Shown in pieces: positions 1-7,041 of a stretch of 39,016 bases of DNA. Within the stretch, counting starts at the first letter, position 1; every line of letters begins with the position of its first letter. The notes below the pieces were generated by a model. It was not told the origin of the DNA. It searched no databases and saw only the letters and a program-made list of their open reading frames with translations. The stretch is from a virus: IMG/VR virus record IMGVR_UViG_3300010399_000021, positions 1 to 39,016 of that record; one strand, given 5' to 3'. A program made the translations under genes and the position numbers.

Positions 1-123
1 AGCTGAACGGTAACTTATACATTGGCACGCGGAACAATAAGTACATTTTGTACGGTAGTGAAAACGCCACCTTCAGGTTGGATGAGGCTCCTGGGCAAAA
101 GGGTACATTCACCCAAGAATCAT
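1..123. repeat. Terminal direct repeat, left copy
   Basis: These 123 bases are identical to 38894-39016. The repeat lies inside a single open frame (37801 through 878), so it is best read as the assembly overlap of a circular or circularly permuted genome, not as a biological terminal repeat. The true unit length would be about 38,893 bp. Confidence 0.95.
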
Positions 124-878
124 TTGTATACGACACAAACCGTATTTTCCTAGTAACAGATGATGGGATTTACCAGAACAACGGTGCGGAAGAGAAGAAC
201 ATCACTGAAGAGATACTTGATGAGTGGACTAGTCTTTTGGCTAAAGGGAACACTGTACTCGAGCTTTACGATAACCGTCTATATGTGTGGTACACCCCTA
301 ACGGTCAGTCTTTAAATACAGAATGCTTTGTACGTAACCTCTTATATGGGATTTGGGAATCTAAAGATTTAAACACTTATGTAGGGCGGGCTTACTCACG
401 ATTTGAATACGAGGATAAATTCTTACAGGGTTCTAATAGAGTCGGGATGTTGATGCTGGGAGAGCAAAAGGCTAACGATTACGTGAACATGGGCGAGCCT
501 TTAACCTGGGAACTGAGGACTAACTACAGTACCTTCGATACTCCAGCGCAGTTTAAACGTGTCCCTACCTACCGCCCACACTTCGATACACAGACAGGTG
601 ATTATTCTGTCCAAGTGGGATATGCAAAAGATTATAACGACAGCCCTGTTTATGCGAATGTTTCTTTGCAAGGAGATGGGCCACGCTTTAACACTGGTGA
701 AACATTTAACTCAGGTGTAACCTTTGGTTCCGCCTCACAGGTAAACCCAATGGATAGCGGCCTCACAATCCCAGGTGAGTTTAGACGCTTGCAACTAAGG
801 TACAAACACTACGCCGCAAGAGAGCCTGTTAGTTTTGACGGGCATGTTCTTAACCTTGAAACGCAAAGATTAAACTAG
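1..878 (+). CDS. Tail/virion structural protein, C-terminal part (continues from 37801)
   Basis: This is the 3' part of a gene that starts at 37801 and crosses the circular join. Position 48 corresponds to 38941, and (38941-37801) is a multiple of 3, so the frame is continuous. The joined product is about 656 aa. This half is beta-rich, with repeated blade-like segments such as FVYDTNRIFLVTDDGIYQNN and LELYDNRLYVWY, resembling a beta-propeller of tail-hub or packaged-DNA-stabilisation proteins. It follows an adaptor-like gene (37151) and precedes small tail genes with no gap. A role in the short tail is inferred from position and fold pattern; the exact family was not identified. Confidence 0.8.
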   Translation, partial: LNGNLYIGTRNNKYILYGSENATFRLDEAPGQKGTFTQESFVYDTNRIFLVTDDGIYQNNGAEEKNITEEILDEWTSLLAKGNTVLELYDNRLYVWYTPNGQSLNTECFVRNLLYGIWESKDLNTYVGRAYSRFEYEDKFLQGSNRVGMLMLGEQKANDYVNMGEPLTWELRTNYSTFDTPAQFKRVPTYRPHFDTQTGDYSVQVGYAKDYNDSPVYANVSLQGDGPRFNTGETFNSGVTFGSASQVNPMDSGLTIPGEFRRLQLRYKHYAAREPVSFDGHVLNLETQRLN

Positions 879-1166
879 ATGCCTAACAGATTCATACCAA
901 TCACTGGTGGCACAAGTCAAGAGCAAGTTCTGGCGATGATAAATAAGAACTTCGCAGAACTCGATAATGAAAACGTCACCAAAGTATTCAGAGGACAGAA
1001 TGGGAATATCGCGATCATCGAGGGAAAGCTCCCCTACACTAAAGGTTTCGGAACTTTACAGTATGACACGGCCGGTAATTCACGAATCATCATTGGGATC
1101 GACCCCGATGGGGAAGTGAACATCCACGTTTCAAAGCCTGGGTACGACATTGTGAGTTTGTTCTAA
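879..1166 (+). CDS. Small tail-associated protein (95 aa), unknown
   Basis: The ATG follows the TAG of the upstream tail gene directly, and its TAA overlaps the next ATG (TAATG), so it is translationally coupled within the tail operon. The N-terminal half contains FAELDNENVTKVFRGQNG, a segment style often seen in small phage tail-tip or fibre-linked proteins; the C-terminal half is beta-strand rich. No catalytic motif or membrane segment is visible. Virion association is inferred from its neighbours only. Confidence 0.7.
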   Translation: MPNRFIPITGGTSQEQVLAMINKNFAELDNENVTKVFRGQNGNIAIIEGKLPYTKGFGTLQYDTAGNSRIIIGIDPDGEVNIHVSKPGYDIVSLF

Positions 1167-1522
1167 TGGACACCGCACAGGCTAAAAATCTTCTGTTTTC
1201 TACGAGCTTCCCCCCGGACAAGATCGTAGATATTTTAGAAGGGAGCTTTGTGGCTGGAGCGAGCACCGTCACAAACCATTCGGTTCCGCACACTTTTGGG
1301 CAGACCATGTTTACGCAGCTCTCTTATTCTTTAGATGGGGGGACGACGTGGAATGACCAAGGGGTAATGATTCCCGATTTAACAACTCCCAGTGCCCCTG
1401 TATTCCAGACGCTCAACGTAAATGCCTACACGACCACCACTGACTGTGTGATTAGGGCGCACAACTATCTAGGTAACACACCCACCGTAACTTATAGGGT
1501 TGCCCTGGTTTGGAAGGATTAA
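1166..1522 (+). CDS. Tail-tip paralogue 1 (118 aa)
   Basis: First of three tandem small genes that share an N-terminal signature, here AKNLLFSTSF, followed by a beta-rich body with a jelly-roll or Ig-like feel (VTNHSVPHTFGQTMFTQLSY). The start overlaps the previous stop (TAATG). The next genes carry KILFSTSN and KVIFSTSY at the same distance from the start. The conserved N-terminus may dock each copy on the same virion part while the divergent body faces outward; that is inference. No enzyme motif is seen. Confidence 0.75.
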   Translation: MDTAQAKNLLFSTSFPPDKIVDILEGSFVAGASTVTNHSVPHTFGQTMFTQLSYSLDGGTTWNDQGVMIPDLTTPSAPVFQTLNVNAYTTTTDCVIRAHNYLGNTPTVTYRVALVWKD

Positions 1523-1523
1523 C

Positions 1524-1871
1524 GTGCCGATAACTGACCAGACAAAGATTTTATTTAGCACGAGCAACAACGTGCAGAAGATTTTGTTTAACAGTAGTAC
1601 CGCTGTAACCGTACCTGCCGACAGTGGAGCAACGCCTATTGTGTATACTTCTTTCACTGTACTTGTTCATGGGCTAGGTTATATTCCTACTGGGAGAGTT
1701 TTTGTCGAGTACCCCGCAGGGCAGTTGTGGCCTGTTCAGTCAGATTCCAACGTGAACCCGGTCTTTGGTAGGTATTACTTTACCACGAATACTTTAGTCG
1801 TCGAACTGACCAGTTTTGCTGGCGACCAGAGCGCAACAATTTACCATCGGGTTTACGCAGATGCCAATTAG
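1524..1871 (+). CDS. Tail-tip paralogue 2 (115 aa)
   Basis: Second copy of the FSTS family: it opens with PITDQTKILFSTSNNVQKIL. I choose GTG 1524, one base after the previous TAA, because it puts the shared signature at the same N-terminal distance as in its neighbours; the frame is open further upstream (TTG 1500). The middle segment SFTVLVHGLGYIPTGRVFVE is beta-rich and resembles small phage receptor-binding or spike accessory modules. The 3' end overlaps the start of the third copy by 11 nt. Confidence 0.75.
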   Translation: MPITDQTKILFSTSNNVQKILFNSSTAVTVPADSGATPIVYTSFTVLVHGLGYIPTGRVFVEYPAGQLWPVQSDSNVNPVFGRYYFTTNTLVVELTSFAGDQSATIYHRVYADAN

Positions 1872-2250
1872 CGATCCATCGAAAGTCATATTTTCAACCT
1901 CGTACAACTATTTTCTTAACTATGATTCGGAAACGGGGAGTGTGAGCGTCCCGGCAACATCTTATGCAACTGGCGAAGCCAAAAGCTACACGGTCACTAT
2001 TCCCATCACACGGGTAAAGGACTATGCCCAAACACAGATTAATTTCTCTTTTGATCCGACTAAGTGGTATGTTTTTCCCTTTGGTGACGTGACACTCGAT
2101 ATATCTTTTGGGTCAGTATCAACCGTGGCTTCTTACAATGGCTCGAATCTAACTGTTACCTTTTACGTAGTAAATCAGGTCTTCGGCCCAGTTAACAACC
2201 CAGCATTTTCTGCCACAGTTAAAACTTTACTTTTCGTAACACCTACGTGA
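1861..2250 (+). CDS. Tail-tip paralogue 3 (129 aa)
   Basis: Third copy, starting MPISDPSKVIFSTSYNYFLN. ATG 1861 lies inside the end of the previous gene and aligns the signature with copies 1 and 2; the open frame extends to 1816 but that would add an unmatched N-terminus. The body is beta-rich with no recognisable catalytic residues. It is the last gene of the tail operon; about 165 nt of AT-rich spacer with a new promoter follow. Confidence 0.75.
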   Translation: MPISDPSKVIFSTSYNYFLNYDSETGSVSVPATSYATGEAKSYTVTIPITRVKDYAQTQINFSFDPTKWYVFPFGDVTLDISFGSVSTVASYNGSNLTVTFYVVNQVFGPVNNPAFSATVKTLLFVTPT

Positions 2251-2367
2251 GTCAGTTTGAAATGGCGAAAAAAGTTTTACTTTTAAGCCAATCAAAGTAA
2301 CCACTTTAATGTTTGTTCTTACCACTTAGACGAACAACTGCTATATTATAAATAGTGCTACTGTTCT

Positions 2368-2396
2368 TTGATATATAACTAATAATATGTTAAAAT
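2368..2396 (+). promoter_or_regulatory. Sigma70-type promoter of the toxin-antitoxin pair
   Basis: TTGATA (2368-2373), a 17-bp spacer, and TAAAAT (2391-2396) in an AT-rich gap. Transcription would start near 2403, 15 nt before the HicB-like ATG; the leader has only a weak AGAAAG ribosome site. This gives the two downstream genes their own transcription unit. Confidence 0.7.
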
Positions 2397-2417
2397 ATAA
2401 GTAGTAGAAAGAAAATC

Positions 2418-2768
2418 ATGTCATTATTCCATCGATTAAAACAACTTTTCTCGCCCGAACCAGACTTTGACGAGATCGTAGCTTATCAATATAAGTTACC
2501 TCGTTCTATTATCGTTGAAATTTCAAAGGATGGTGAACACCTTATCGCCATCTTGAAAAAAATTAATGACGAGCCGCTAAGCAACGATACGGTAATGACC
2601 GAGGCAAAAAACATGCTCGGGCTTGTTGCGGAAGTTAACGATATTCTTTTATCCTACCTTGATTTCCCAGAAGACGTTAAATCAAAAATGCCTCAGCTTC
2701 TCCCTCCTGAAATGGAACTGTCGAAAATGATTAGCAACCAACACAAACAGCTCGTGTTTGCTAAGTAG
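2418..2768 (+). CDS. hicB: HicB-like antitoxin (116 aa)
   Basis: The sequence YKLPRSIIVEISKDGEHLIA, then a helix EAKNMLGLVAEVNDILLSYL and a tail FPEDVKSKMPQLLPPEMELS, matches the layout of HicB-type antitoxins: an RNase-H-like partial fold, with the LP(R/S)-start and P-x-x-LPPE end I associate with patescibacterial versions. HicB proteins bind and neutralise the HicA RNase and often repress their own operon. The gene is followed after 7 nt by a HicA-like gene and sits between its own promoter and a strong terminator. Alternative: another small two-gene accessory unit. No separate DNA-binding domain is evident. Confidence 0.65.
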   Translation: MSLFHRLKQLFSPEPDFDEIVAYQYKLPRSIIVEISKDGEHLIAILKKINDEPLSNDTVMTEAKNMLGLVAEVNDILLSYLDFPEDVKSKMPQLLPPEMELSKMISNQHKQLVFAK

Positions 2769-2775
2769 GTGGCCC

Positions 2776-3030
2776 ATGGGTGACAAACCACTTGATAAGT
2801 CATTGTACTACCGGCCACTTGTCACTCATAAGCTAATAGCGCTCATCGTACGCAAAGGCTTCGTTAGCGCTAAAGGCACCAAGCACGGTAAATATAAGCG
2901 CGAAGGTGACGAGCATATCGTGATGGTGCCGCGCCATAGCGAACTATCTTCTGGTCTGTCGCGTGCTATGTGCTTAGAACTTATAGAGAAACACAATTTC
3001 ACTGACGAGGAAGTGCTCGACCTTTTTTGA
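2776..3030 (+). CDS. hicA: HicA-like mRNA interferase toxin (84 aa)
   Basis: HicA toxins are small double-stranded-RNA-binding-fold RNases that cleave mRNA. Here KLIALIVRKGFVSAKGTKHG is followed by KYKREGDEHIVMVPRHSELS and a closing helix, matching the family's K-G-[ST]-x-H ... VP-H-x-E-[LI] pattern; the His of TKHG corresponds to the usual catalytic His. ATG 2776 has AGGTGG just upstream and gives the family-length protein; the frame is open back to 2758. HicB-before-HicA order is common. A phage-borne pair would act in plasmid-like maintenance or exclusion of competitors (inference). Confidence 0.7.
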   Translation: MGDKPLDKSLYYRPLVTHKLIALIVRKGFVSAKGTKHGKYKREGDEHIVMVPRHSELSSGLSRAMCLELIEKHNFTDEEVLDLF

Positions 3031-3032
3031 CA

Positions 3033-3075
3033 AAAAATCTACCCCTTACAGTATGTCGCGGTGGGGTAGATTTTT
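3033..3075 (+). terminator. Rho-independent terminator after hicA
   Basis: Perfect 13-bp inverted repeat AAAAATCTACCCC (3033-3045) and GGGGTAGATTTTT (3063-3075) with a 17-nt loop. The stem ends in T5 on the plus strand and also reads as A5-stem-T5 on the minus strand, so it may work in both directions. Confidence 0.85.
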
Positions 3076-3108
3076 GCTACAACGTTGTCGTCGCTGGTAT
3101 ATCATAAA

Positions 3109-3140
3109 AAGTCACCCCAAGGCTGGATCAGGGGTGACTT
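3109..3140. terminator. Second hairpin, AAGTCACCCC/GGGGTGACTT
   Basis: Perfect 10-bp stem (3109-3118 with 3131-3140) and a 12-nt loop. An A-run precedes it on the plus strand, which gives a T-run after the stem on the minus strand. It may insulate the toxin-antitoxin unit from the next promoter or stop antisense transcription. Confidence 0.5.
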
Positions 3141-3160
3141 ATAGTTTATATTATACCATC

Positions 3161-3190
3161 TTGACGATATGCACACAATTGTGTTATTAT
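3161..3190 (+). promoter_or_regulatory. Promoter with an internal 12-bp palindromic operator
   Basis: TTGACG (3161-3166) and TATTAT (3185-3190) are 18 bp apart. The perfect palindrome ACACAATTGTGT (3173-3184) fills the spacer, a typical place for a repressor to block polymerase. It precedes the gene at 3219 by 28 nt. The regulator is unknown; the HicB-like protein or the ribbon-helix-helix protein at 24492 are candidates. Confidence 0.65.
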
Positions 3191-3218
3191 CCACATTAAT
3201 TAAATAGGCTGGAAACTT

Positions 3219-3749
3219 ATGAAATTACCAAAAGCTAAATTTAGCAAAAAATTGGCGATAATTGTCGCCTCTGTTGCTGTTGTAATGAGTGGTACGGCTG
3301 TATTCGCCTACAACCAGAACAGCAGCTCAAAGCCTACCCCTGTAGCTATTCAGGCCGCTCCTGCCGAGGAAGCTCCTAAAGAGGTTGCTGAAGTAAAAGA
3401 GGAGCCGGTTGCAGCACCTGTGGAGACACCAAAGCCGGTAGCCAAAGCCGTAGTTGTAGAGACTCCTGCCTCTCCGACTCCAGAGGAATTAAAAGCCGCT
3501 GCGAAGAGCGCACTCATTAATTCCGCTCTATCCAATGGCAAGACAGAGGGTAATGGTTGGGGTTCTGCTGAGAGCCAATGGATTTGTATGGAAAAATTCT
3601 TCATTCGTGACTCTGTAGCTCCCGAAAATTACATGGCCTACGTAAACAAAAACTATGTTGTAGGCGACTTTGATTTGGCTCGAGAAGGCAACCAACGCTA
3701 TTACTTTGATGGGCCCGGTACTTGCGGGATATTGGTTTACACAAGGTGA
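3219..3749 (+). CDS. Exported or membrane-anchored protein with a Pro/Ala/Glu linker (176 aa)
   Basis: A basic N-terminus, then a hydrophobic segment at about residues 12-31 (LAIIVASVAVVMSGTAVFAY), act as a signal or anchor. A low-complexity Pro/Ala/Glu/Val stalk spans about residues 38-95, followed by a compact C-terminal domain with two cysteines (QWICMEKFFI ... GPGTCGILVYTR) and many aromatics. The layout suggests a domain held off the cell surface on a stalk. It has its own operator-bearing promoter and could be a lysogenic-conversion or superinfection-exclusion factor (inference). No known family recognised. Confidence 0.75.
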   Translation: MKLPKAKFSKKLAIIVASVAVVMSGTAVFAYNQNSSSKPTPVAIQAAPAEEAPKEVAEVKEEPVAAPVETPKPVAKAVVVETPASPTPEELKAAAKSALINSALSNGKTEGNGWGSAESQWICMEKFFIRDSVAPENYMAYVNKNYVVGDFDLAREGNQRYYFDGPGTCGILVYTR

Positions 3750-4132
3750 TATATTTATTTGTTGCTTGGCTAATCGCCGCTATTATATGGCTTAAATATC
3801 AGGCTTATAAGGCAGCAAAAATTAATGCGATAGTCATTAATTCGCTGTTTGCTGCACATGCCTTTAACGGCACAATAGAGGAGCGTGCTTACCGTTATAT
3901 CGATAACATAGCACACCTAAGTTCAGGCCAAGACTATGAGAAGGTTGTGGGGGCGTTATGTAACGTCTACGGTGTAAGGCTTATGATGGACGATGAAGGG
4001 TACTTGATATCAGAGCGAACACGTCGCGCACTTGCTTTGAACTCTGCACGGGAGATTGAAGAACTTGCCAACCACGTCGCTATCTCTGAGAGCCGCTCGG
4101 AACCCCTGCCTGGCCAACAACCACGGGGTTAG
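3746..4132 (+). CDS. Small membrane protein (128 aa), unknown
   Basis: Start GTG 3746 overlaps the TGA of the previous gene (GTGA), indicating translational coupling; TTG 3722 is also open. It begins with a transmembrane helix (VIYLFVAWLIAAIIWL) followed by a soluble, mostly helical cytoplasmic part (AREIEELANHVAIS). Its last 53 bp overlap the 3' end of the convergent minus-strand gene, with no terminator between them, so the two transcripts are antisense to each other at their ends. Function unknown; probably works with the exported protein upstream. Confidence 0.65.
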   Translation: MIYLFVAWLIAAIIWLKYQAYKAAKINAIVINSLFAAHAFNGTIEERAYRYIDNIAHLSSGQDYEKVVGALCNVYGVRLMMDDEGYLISERTRRALALNSAREIEELANHVAISESRSEPLPGQQPRG

Positions 4133-6083
4133 CCATTCCAGCCAGCTCACGATACGCGCGCTCAAGCTTACTGACTTGTGACTCCCTTGATTCACCGCCG
4201 CGTGGTAGGTAGCCAGCTACAAATGCCCTAATTTCTGATTCGGGGGCTTGCGCGCCCGTGCGTGAACGAAGGATAACGTCACCGATATTGAACAGTGCGG
4301 CTTCAATATCGGTAGTGCCGAGTAAGTTACCACCCAGCGCCGAACCACTGCCAGGTACGGCGGTTTTCACAATGTCGCCTGATTCGATGGCCTGCTCTAA
4401 CACACCTAAGTCTTTAAGTGCGTTTTGCGCTCGGTTCGCCGTCTCAAGCTGCGTAGCGTTAAGGCCGCTATCAGCTGGCGCGTAGATTTCTTGGAGGGCT
4501 TGATACTGACTGATATATTTTTCAGCGTTTTTAGGATCTCGTTGGATGTCGGCCATAAGGTTTTCGCGCGGGTATGGGCTGCCCTGCTGTCTCGGTTGTT
4601 GGGTAGGACTGTTAATCGCAGTCGCTAAATCAGGCGGTTCGGTTGGAGAGGCCAGTTGGTTTTGAACAGCGTTTATGCCTCCCGAGATTAGCGGGGCGGC
4701 TACTCCTACCCTTCCTGCGACCCCTCCAGCAGTGTTAGGCTTTGGCGTTCGAGTGGCACCGGGAAGTAGGCCGTTTGGTGCCTTTGATGCATTATTGCGT
4801 AGTGCTTGTCCACCATAACGTGCGAGTACGGGTTGGGCTAGGTTCGCACCCGCCGATGTCAGGGCGCCTACGAGGCCGCCACCGTTGTTCATACTATTAA
4901 ACATGTTGCCGCCGCGTCCGCCCGCAGTAAGTTCGTTTTGATCGGCCTCATCAATTATCTTGCTCACTCTGACGAATGGGGATTGGGCGCTTCTTAAGTC
5001 CTGTACACTCTTAGCGCCCATGACACGACCATCAACGTACTGTTGCCAGCTCGGATCGCCTGGTTTTAGTGAGACTAGTTGTTCACGCACTTCGGGTGTA
5101 AGAACGCGGGAAAGATTCTTGTCTGCCCCAGCACCACGATATAACCTGTCTTCAACCTCGTCGTGTAGTGCCTGTAAAGCCTTAGCCTGGTCGCTGCGCT
5201 CGGCCGTGGCTAGGCGTGCGTTTCCGCCTCGCCCCGTAAGGTCGGCGATACGTTTTTCAAGGGCTTTTAGGACGTCCAGGGCGTCGTTAGGGTTCGCAGC
5301 GTTAAGGTATGGTGTTGGGCCGCCTTGGAGCCGTCTCAATTGTGCATCGACGATGCTAAGCACGCTTTTAGCGTCTTTTTCAACGACTCCGTTAAGTGCT
5401 AATGCGTCTTCGGCAACACGTCGTAGGCCGTCCGTGTTCACGCCCGCTGCTCCATCCACGCTCTTGGCGACGGCCTTGTTGATAATGCCCCCGGAGCCTG
5501 TAATTGCACGCCCGATGCGTTCTGCATCCTCTGGGCTGGTAATGCCATAGTCGGCAAGCTCACCCACGGTTTTCGCTGGGTTCGTTTGTCGTGCAATTGG
5601 TGCGGGTACGGTTCCGTACTGGGACAGTAAAGCTTTATTACCCAGTGTTTGCATCTTACCTTGTAGGCTCGTCTTTAGTGGTTCCTGGCCGATCTGTGGC
5701 AGCGCGGCCTTGGTAGTATCCCCAGCGATGTTAGTTGCAGCAGCCGCACCACCCTGAGCAGCCGCGCCCCTACCCGCACCAAGTATTGCCTTAGTAAGCC
5801 TAATAGGGCCAGCACCAAATACACCGCCAAGCACTGCTTCTTGGGCCACATTCTTACCAGGGTCATCGCCAGTAATCGAATTTTCGATTGCCTCACCCAA
5901 ACCACTGCCAAGAGCTGAACCGCCGCCCGCGCCGAATATACCAAGTGGAAGGCCGGCGATACCACCTAAAATTCCACCAGCCGTAGAAATCTGGTCAGTC
6001 CAAAAGTCTTTTGGTTTTTTCTGCTGAAAATATGCTCGAGGGTCGCCTACATCGGGCATCGCATCGAATTTTAAACCAGCCAT
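4080..6083 (-). CDS. Large Ala/Gly-rich internal virion (DNA-ejection-type) protein (667 aa)
   Basis: The N-terminus holds a long Gly/Ala/Leu-rich hydrophobic stretch (about residues 30-65, ISTAGGILGGIAGLPLGIFG) and a second near 95-120, followed by a helical middle and a hydrophobic segment near 450-470. Large proteins with membrane-seeking N-terminal glycine-zipper segments and long helices are typical of podovirus ejection proteins that form a conduit through the host envelope. The start ATG overlaps the stop of the upstream gene by one base (TAATG on the minus strand). The assignment rests on composition and the absence of any tape measure in this genome; no family was identified by motif. 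Confidence 0.6.
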   Translation of the reverse strand: MAGLKFDAMPDVGDPRAYFQQKKPKDFWTDQISTAGGILGGIAGLPLGIFGAGGGSALGSGLGEAIENSITGDDPGKNVAQEAVLGGVFGAGPIRLTKAILGAGRGAAAQGGAAAATNIAGDTTKAALPQIGQEPLKTSLQGKMQTLGNKALLSQYGTVPAPIARQTNPAKTVGELADYGITSPEDAERIGRAITGSGGIINKAVAKSVDGAAGVNTDGLRRVAEDALALNGVVEKDAKSVLSIVDAQLRRLQGGPTPYLNAANPNDALDVLKALEKRIADLTGRGGNARLATAERSDQAKALQALHDEVEDRLYRGAGADKNLSRVLTPEVREQLVSLKPGDPSWQQYVDGRVMGAKSVQDLRSAQSPFVRVSKIIDEADQNELTAGGRGGNMFNSMNNGGGLVGALTSAGANLAQPVLARYGGQALRNNASKAPNGLLPGATRTPKPNTAGGVAGRVGVAAPLISGGINAVQNQLASPTEPPDLATAINSPTQQPRQQGSPYPRENLMADIQRDPKNAEKYISQYQALQEIYAPADSGLNATQLETANRAQNALKDLGVLEQAIESGDIVKTAVPGSGSALGGNLLGTTDIEAALFNIGDVILRSRTGAQAPESEIRAFVAGYLPRGGESRESQVSKLERAYRELAGMANPVVVGQAGVPSGSQR

Positions 6084-6901
6084 TACGCGTTCCCCATGTT
6101 TCTTAGATACGGAGTATTTGTTCTCAATAGAGGAATGTTTGGTTGAGCGGCGGGACTTTCAGCCGCAGCGCTTCTTCCTGTTCCCCAGACGAGGGCGTTA
6201 TAGATATCAGCGTCTACTTTGCCTGGGTCATACCCAAAGTCATCACCAACAAAGCCAAGTGCTTGACGGGCACCGGCGTCCCCAGCATTAGCCATTTCTT
6301 GTAACACGGTACGGAATGACTGTCCCTTCGATTGAGCGTAAACCGCTGCACTTATTGGGTTACCGGCAGAATCAAAGAAGTTAAAGCCCTTGTCACCCCG
6401 CTGAACAGATCGTACCCCAGCGACACTACCGGCGGCTGCACCTGCACCCCCAGTTGTGCCTCCGCCGAAGCTTGGCATAGCGGCCGCCGCTTGTGACGCC
6501 CTGAGCTGCTGTTGGAATTGTCGTTCTTGCTGCTCACGGTCTAACTCTGTTTGACGTAGTGTCTGTGCGTACTTATTCTGGTCAAGGTTGATACTATTCA
6601 AAGCATCACTAAGAGAACGTTGGTTTTCATTCTGTGACGTTCGTACACGAGCTACGGCAGGTAAGAACTGACTCGATGTGTATTTAGCCTGCTCACCTAG
6701 AGGAATACCCGAGAATCCCAATCCACGGCTTCGTGCACCTGAAAGGATGTCGTCAAAAGCCTGGGTCTGTTGACCCTTTAATCCTTCAATTTCTGCATCG
6801 GCTTGTGCCGGAAGGGCTGCAATGCGCTCGTTAATGGACTGTTTTTGAGGATTATAACTGGCATCGAGCTCGCGAAGAATCTCGTCCAATCCGCGAGCCA
6901 T
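6083..6901 (-). CDS. Helical Gln/Ala-rich virion protein, probable ejection protein (272 aa)
   Basis: First gene of the two-gene minus-strand operon. The N-terminal half is a long amphipathic helix/coiled coil rich in Gln and Arg (RQTELDREQQERQFQQQLRA), followed by a Gly/Ala hinge (SFGGGTTGGAGAAAGSVAG) and a smaller C-terminal domain. This resembles the partner ejection proteins of short-tailed phages. Transcription comes from a divergent promoter (6951-6980) that shares its sequence with the promoters of other virion genes, supporting late expression. Exact function inferred. Confidence 0.6.
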   Translation of the reverse strand: MARGLDEILRELDASYNPQKQSINERIAALPAQADAEIEGLKGQQTQAFDDILSGARSRGLGFSGIPLGEQAKYTSSQFLPAVARVRTSQNENQRSLSDALNSINLDQNKYAQTLRQTELDREQQERQFQQQLRASQAAAAMPSFGGGTTGGAGAAAGSVAGVRSVQRGDKGFNFFDSAGNPISAAVYAQSKGQSFRTVLQEMANAGDAGARQALGFVGDDFGYDPGKVDADIYNALVWGTGRSAAAESPAAQPNIPLLRTNTPYLRNMGNA

Positions 6902-6950
6902 TATAGAGCCCCAGTTTTAAGAGATAAGTTTGTGCGCACAATTGACTACG

Positions 6951-6980
6951 CACCAACCCCAAGTTACTCATATGATACCA
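6951..6980 (-). promoter_or_regulatory. Late-type promoter, minus strand, with conserved initial transcript
   Basis: Read on the minus strand: extended -10 TGGTATCAT (plus coordinates 6972-6980), 6 bp, then AACTTGGGGTTGGTG (6951-6965). The same element follows the plus-strand promoters at 7001 and 37110 at the identical 6-bp distance. The expected start point is the first A of AACTT. It drives the two ejection-type genes with a leader of about 64 nt. Confidence 0.75.
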
Positions 6981-7000
6981 TAAAACGCTTAGTAGAAGTA

Positions 7001-7031
7001 TGTTATAATGAGCGTAACTTGGGGTTTGGTG
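7001..7031 (+). promoter_or_regulatory. Late-type promoter, plus strand, with conserved initial transcript
   Basis: Extended -10 TGTTATAAT (7001-7009), 6 bp, then AACTTGGGGTTTGGTG (7016-7031). It is back-to-back with the minus-strand promoter, so the two conserved elements form a large inverted repeat (6951-6967 with 7014-7031). It should drive the C1q-like gene and the lysis cassette. Confidence 0.8.
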
Positions 7032-7041
7032 ATGGTTATTC

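Noticed and set aside
1-123. True direct terminal repeats of a linear phage genome
   Set aside because: The repeat is short, lies inside a continuous gene and is the size of an assembly overlap; coverage data would be needed to argue otherwise.
4960-5550. 196-aa plus-strand frame inside the minus-strand ejection gene
   Set aside because: Ser/Arg/Leu-rich shadow of the 667-aa protein; no ribosome site and no recognisable fold.
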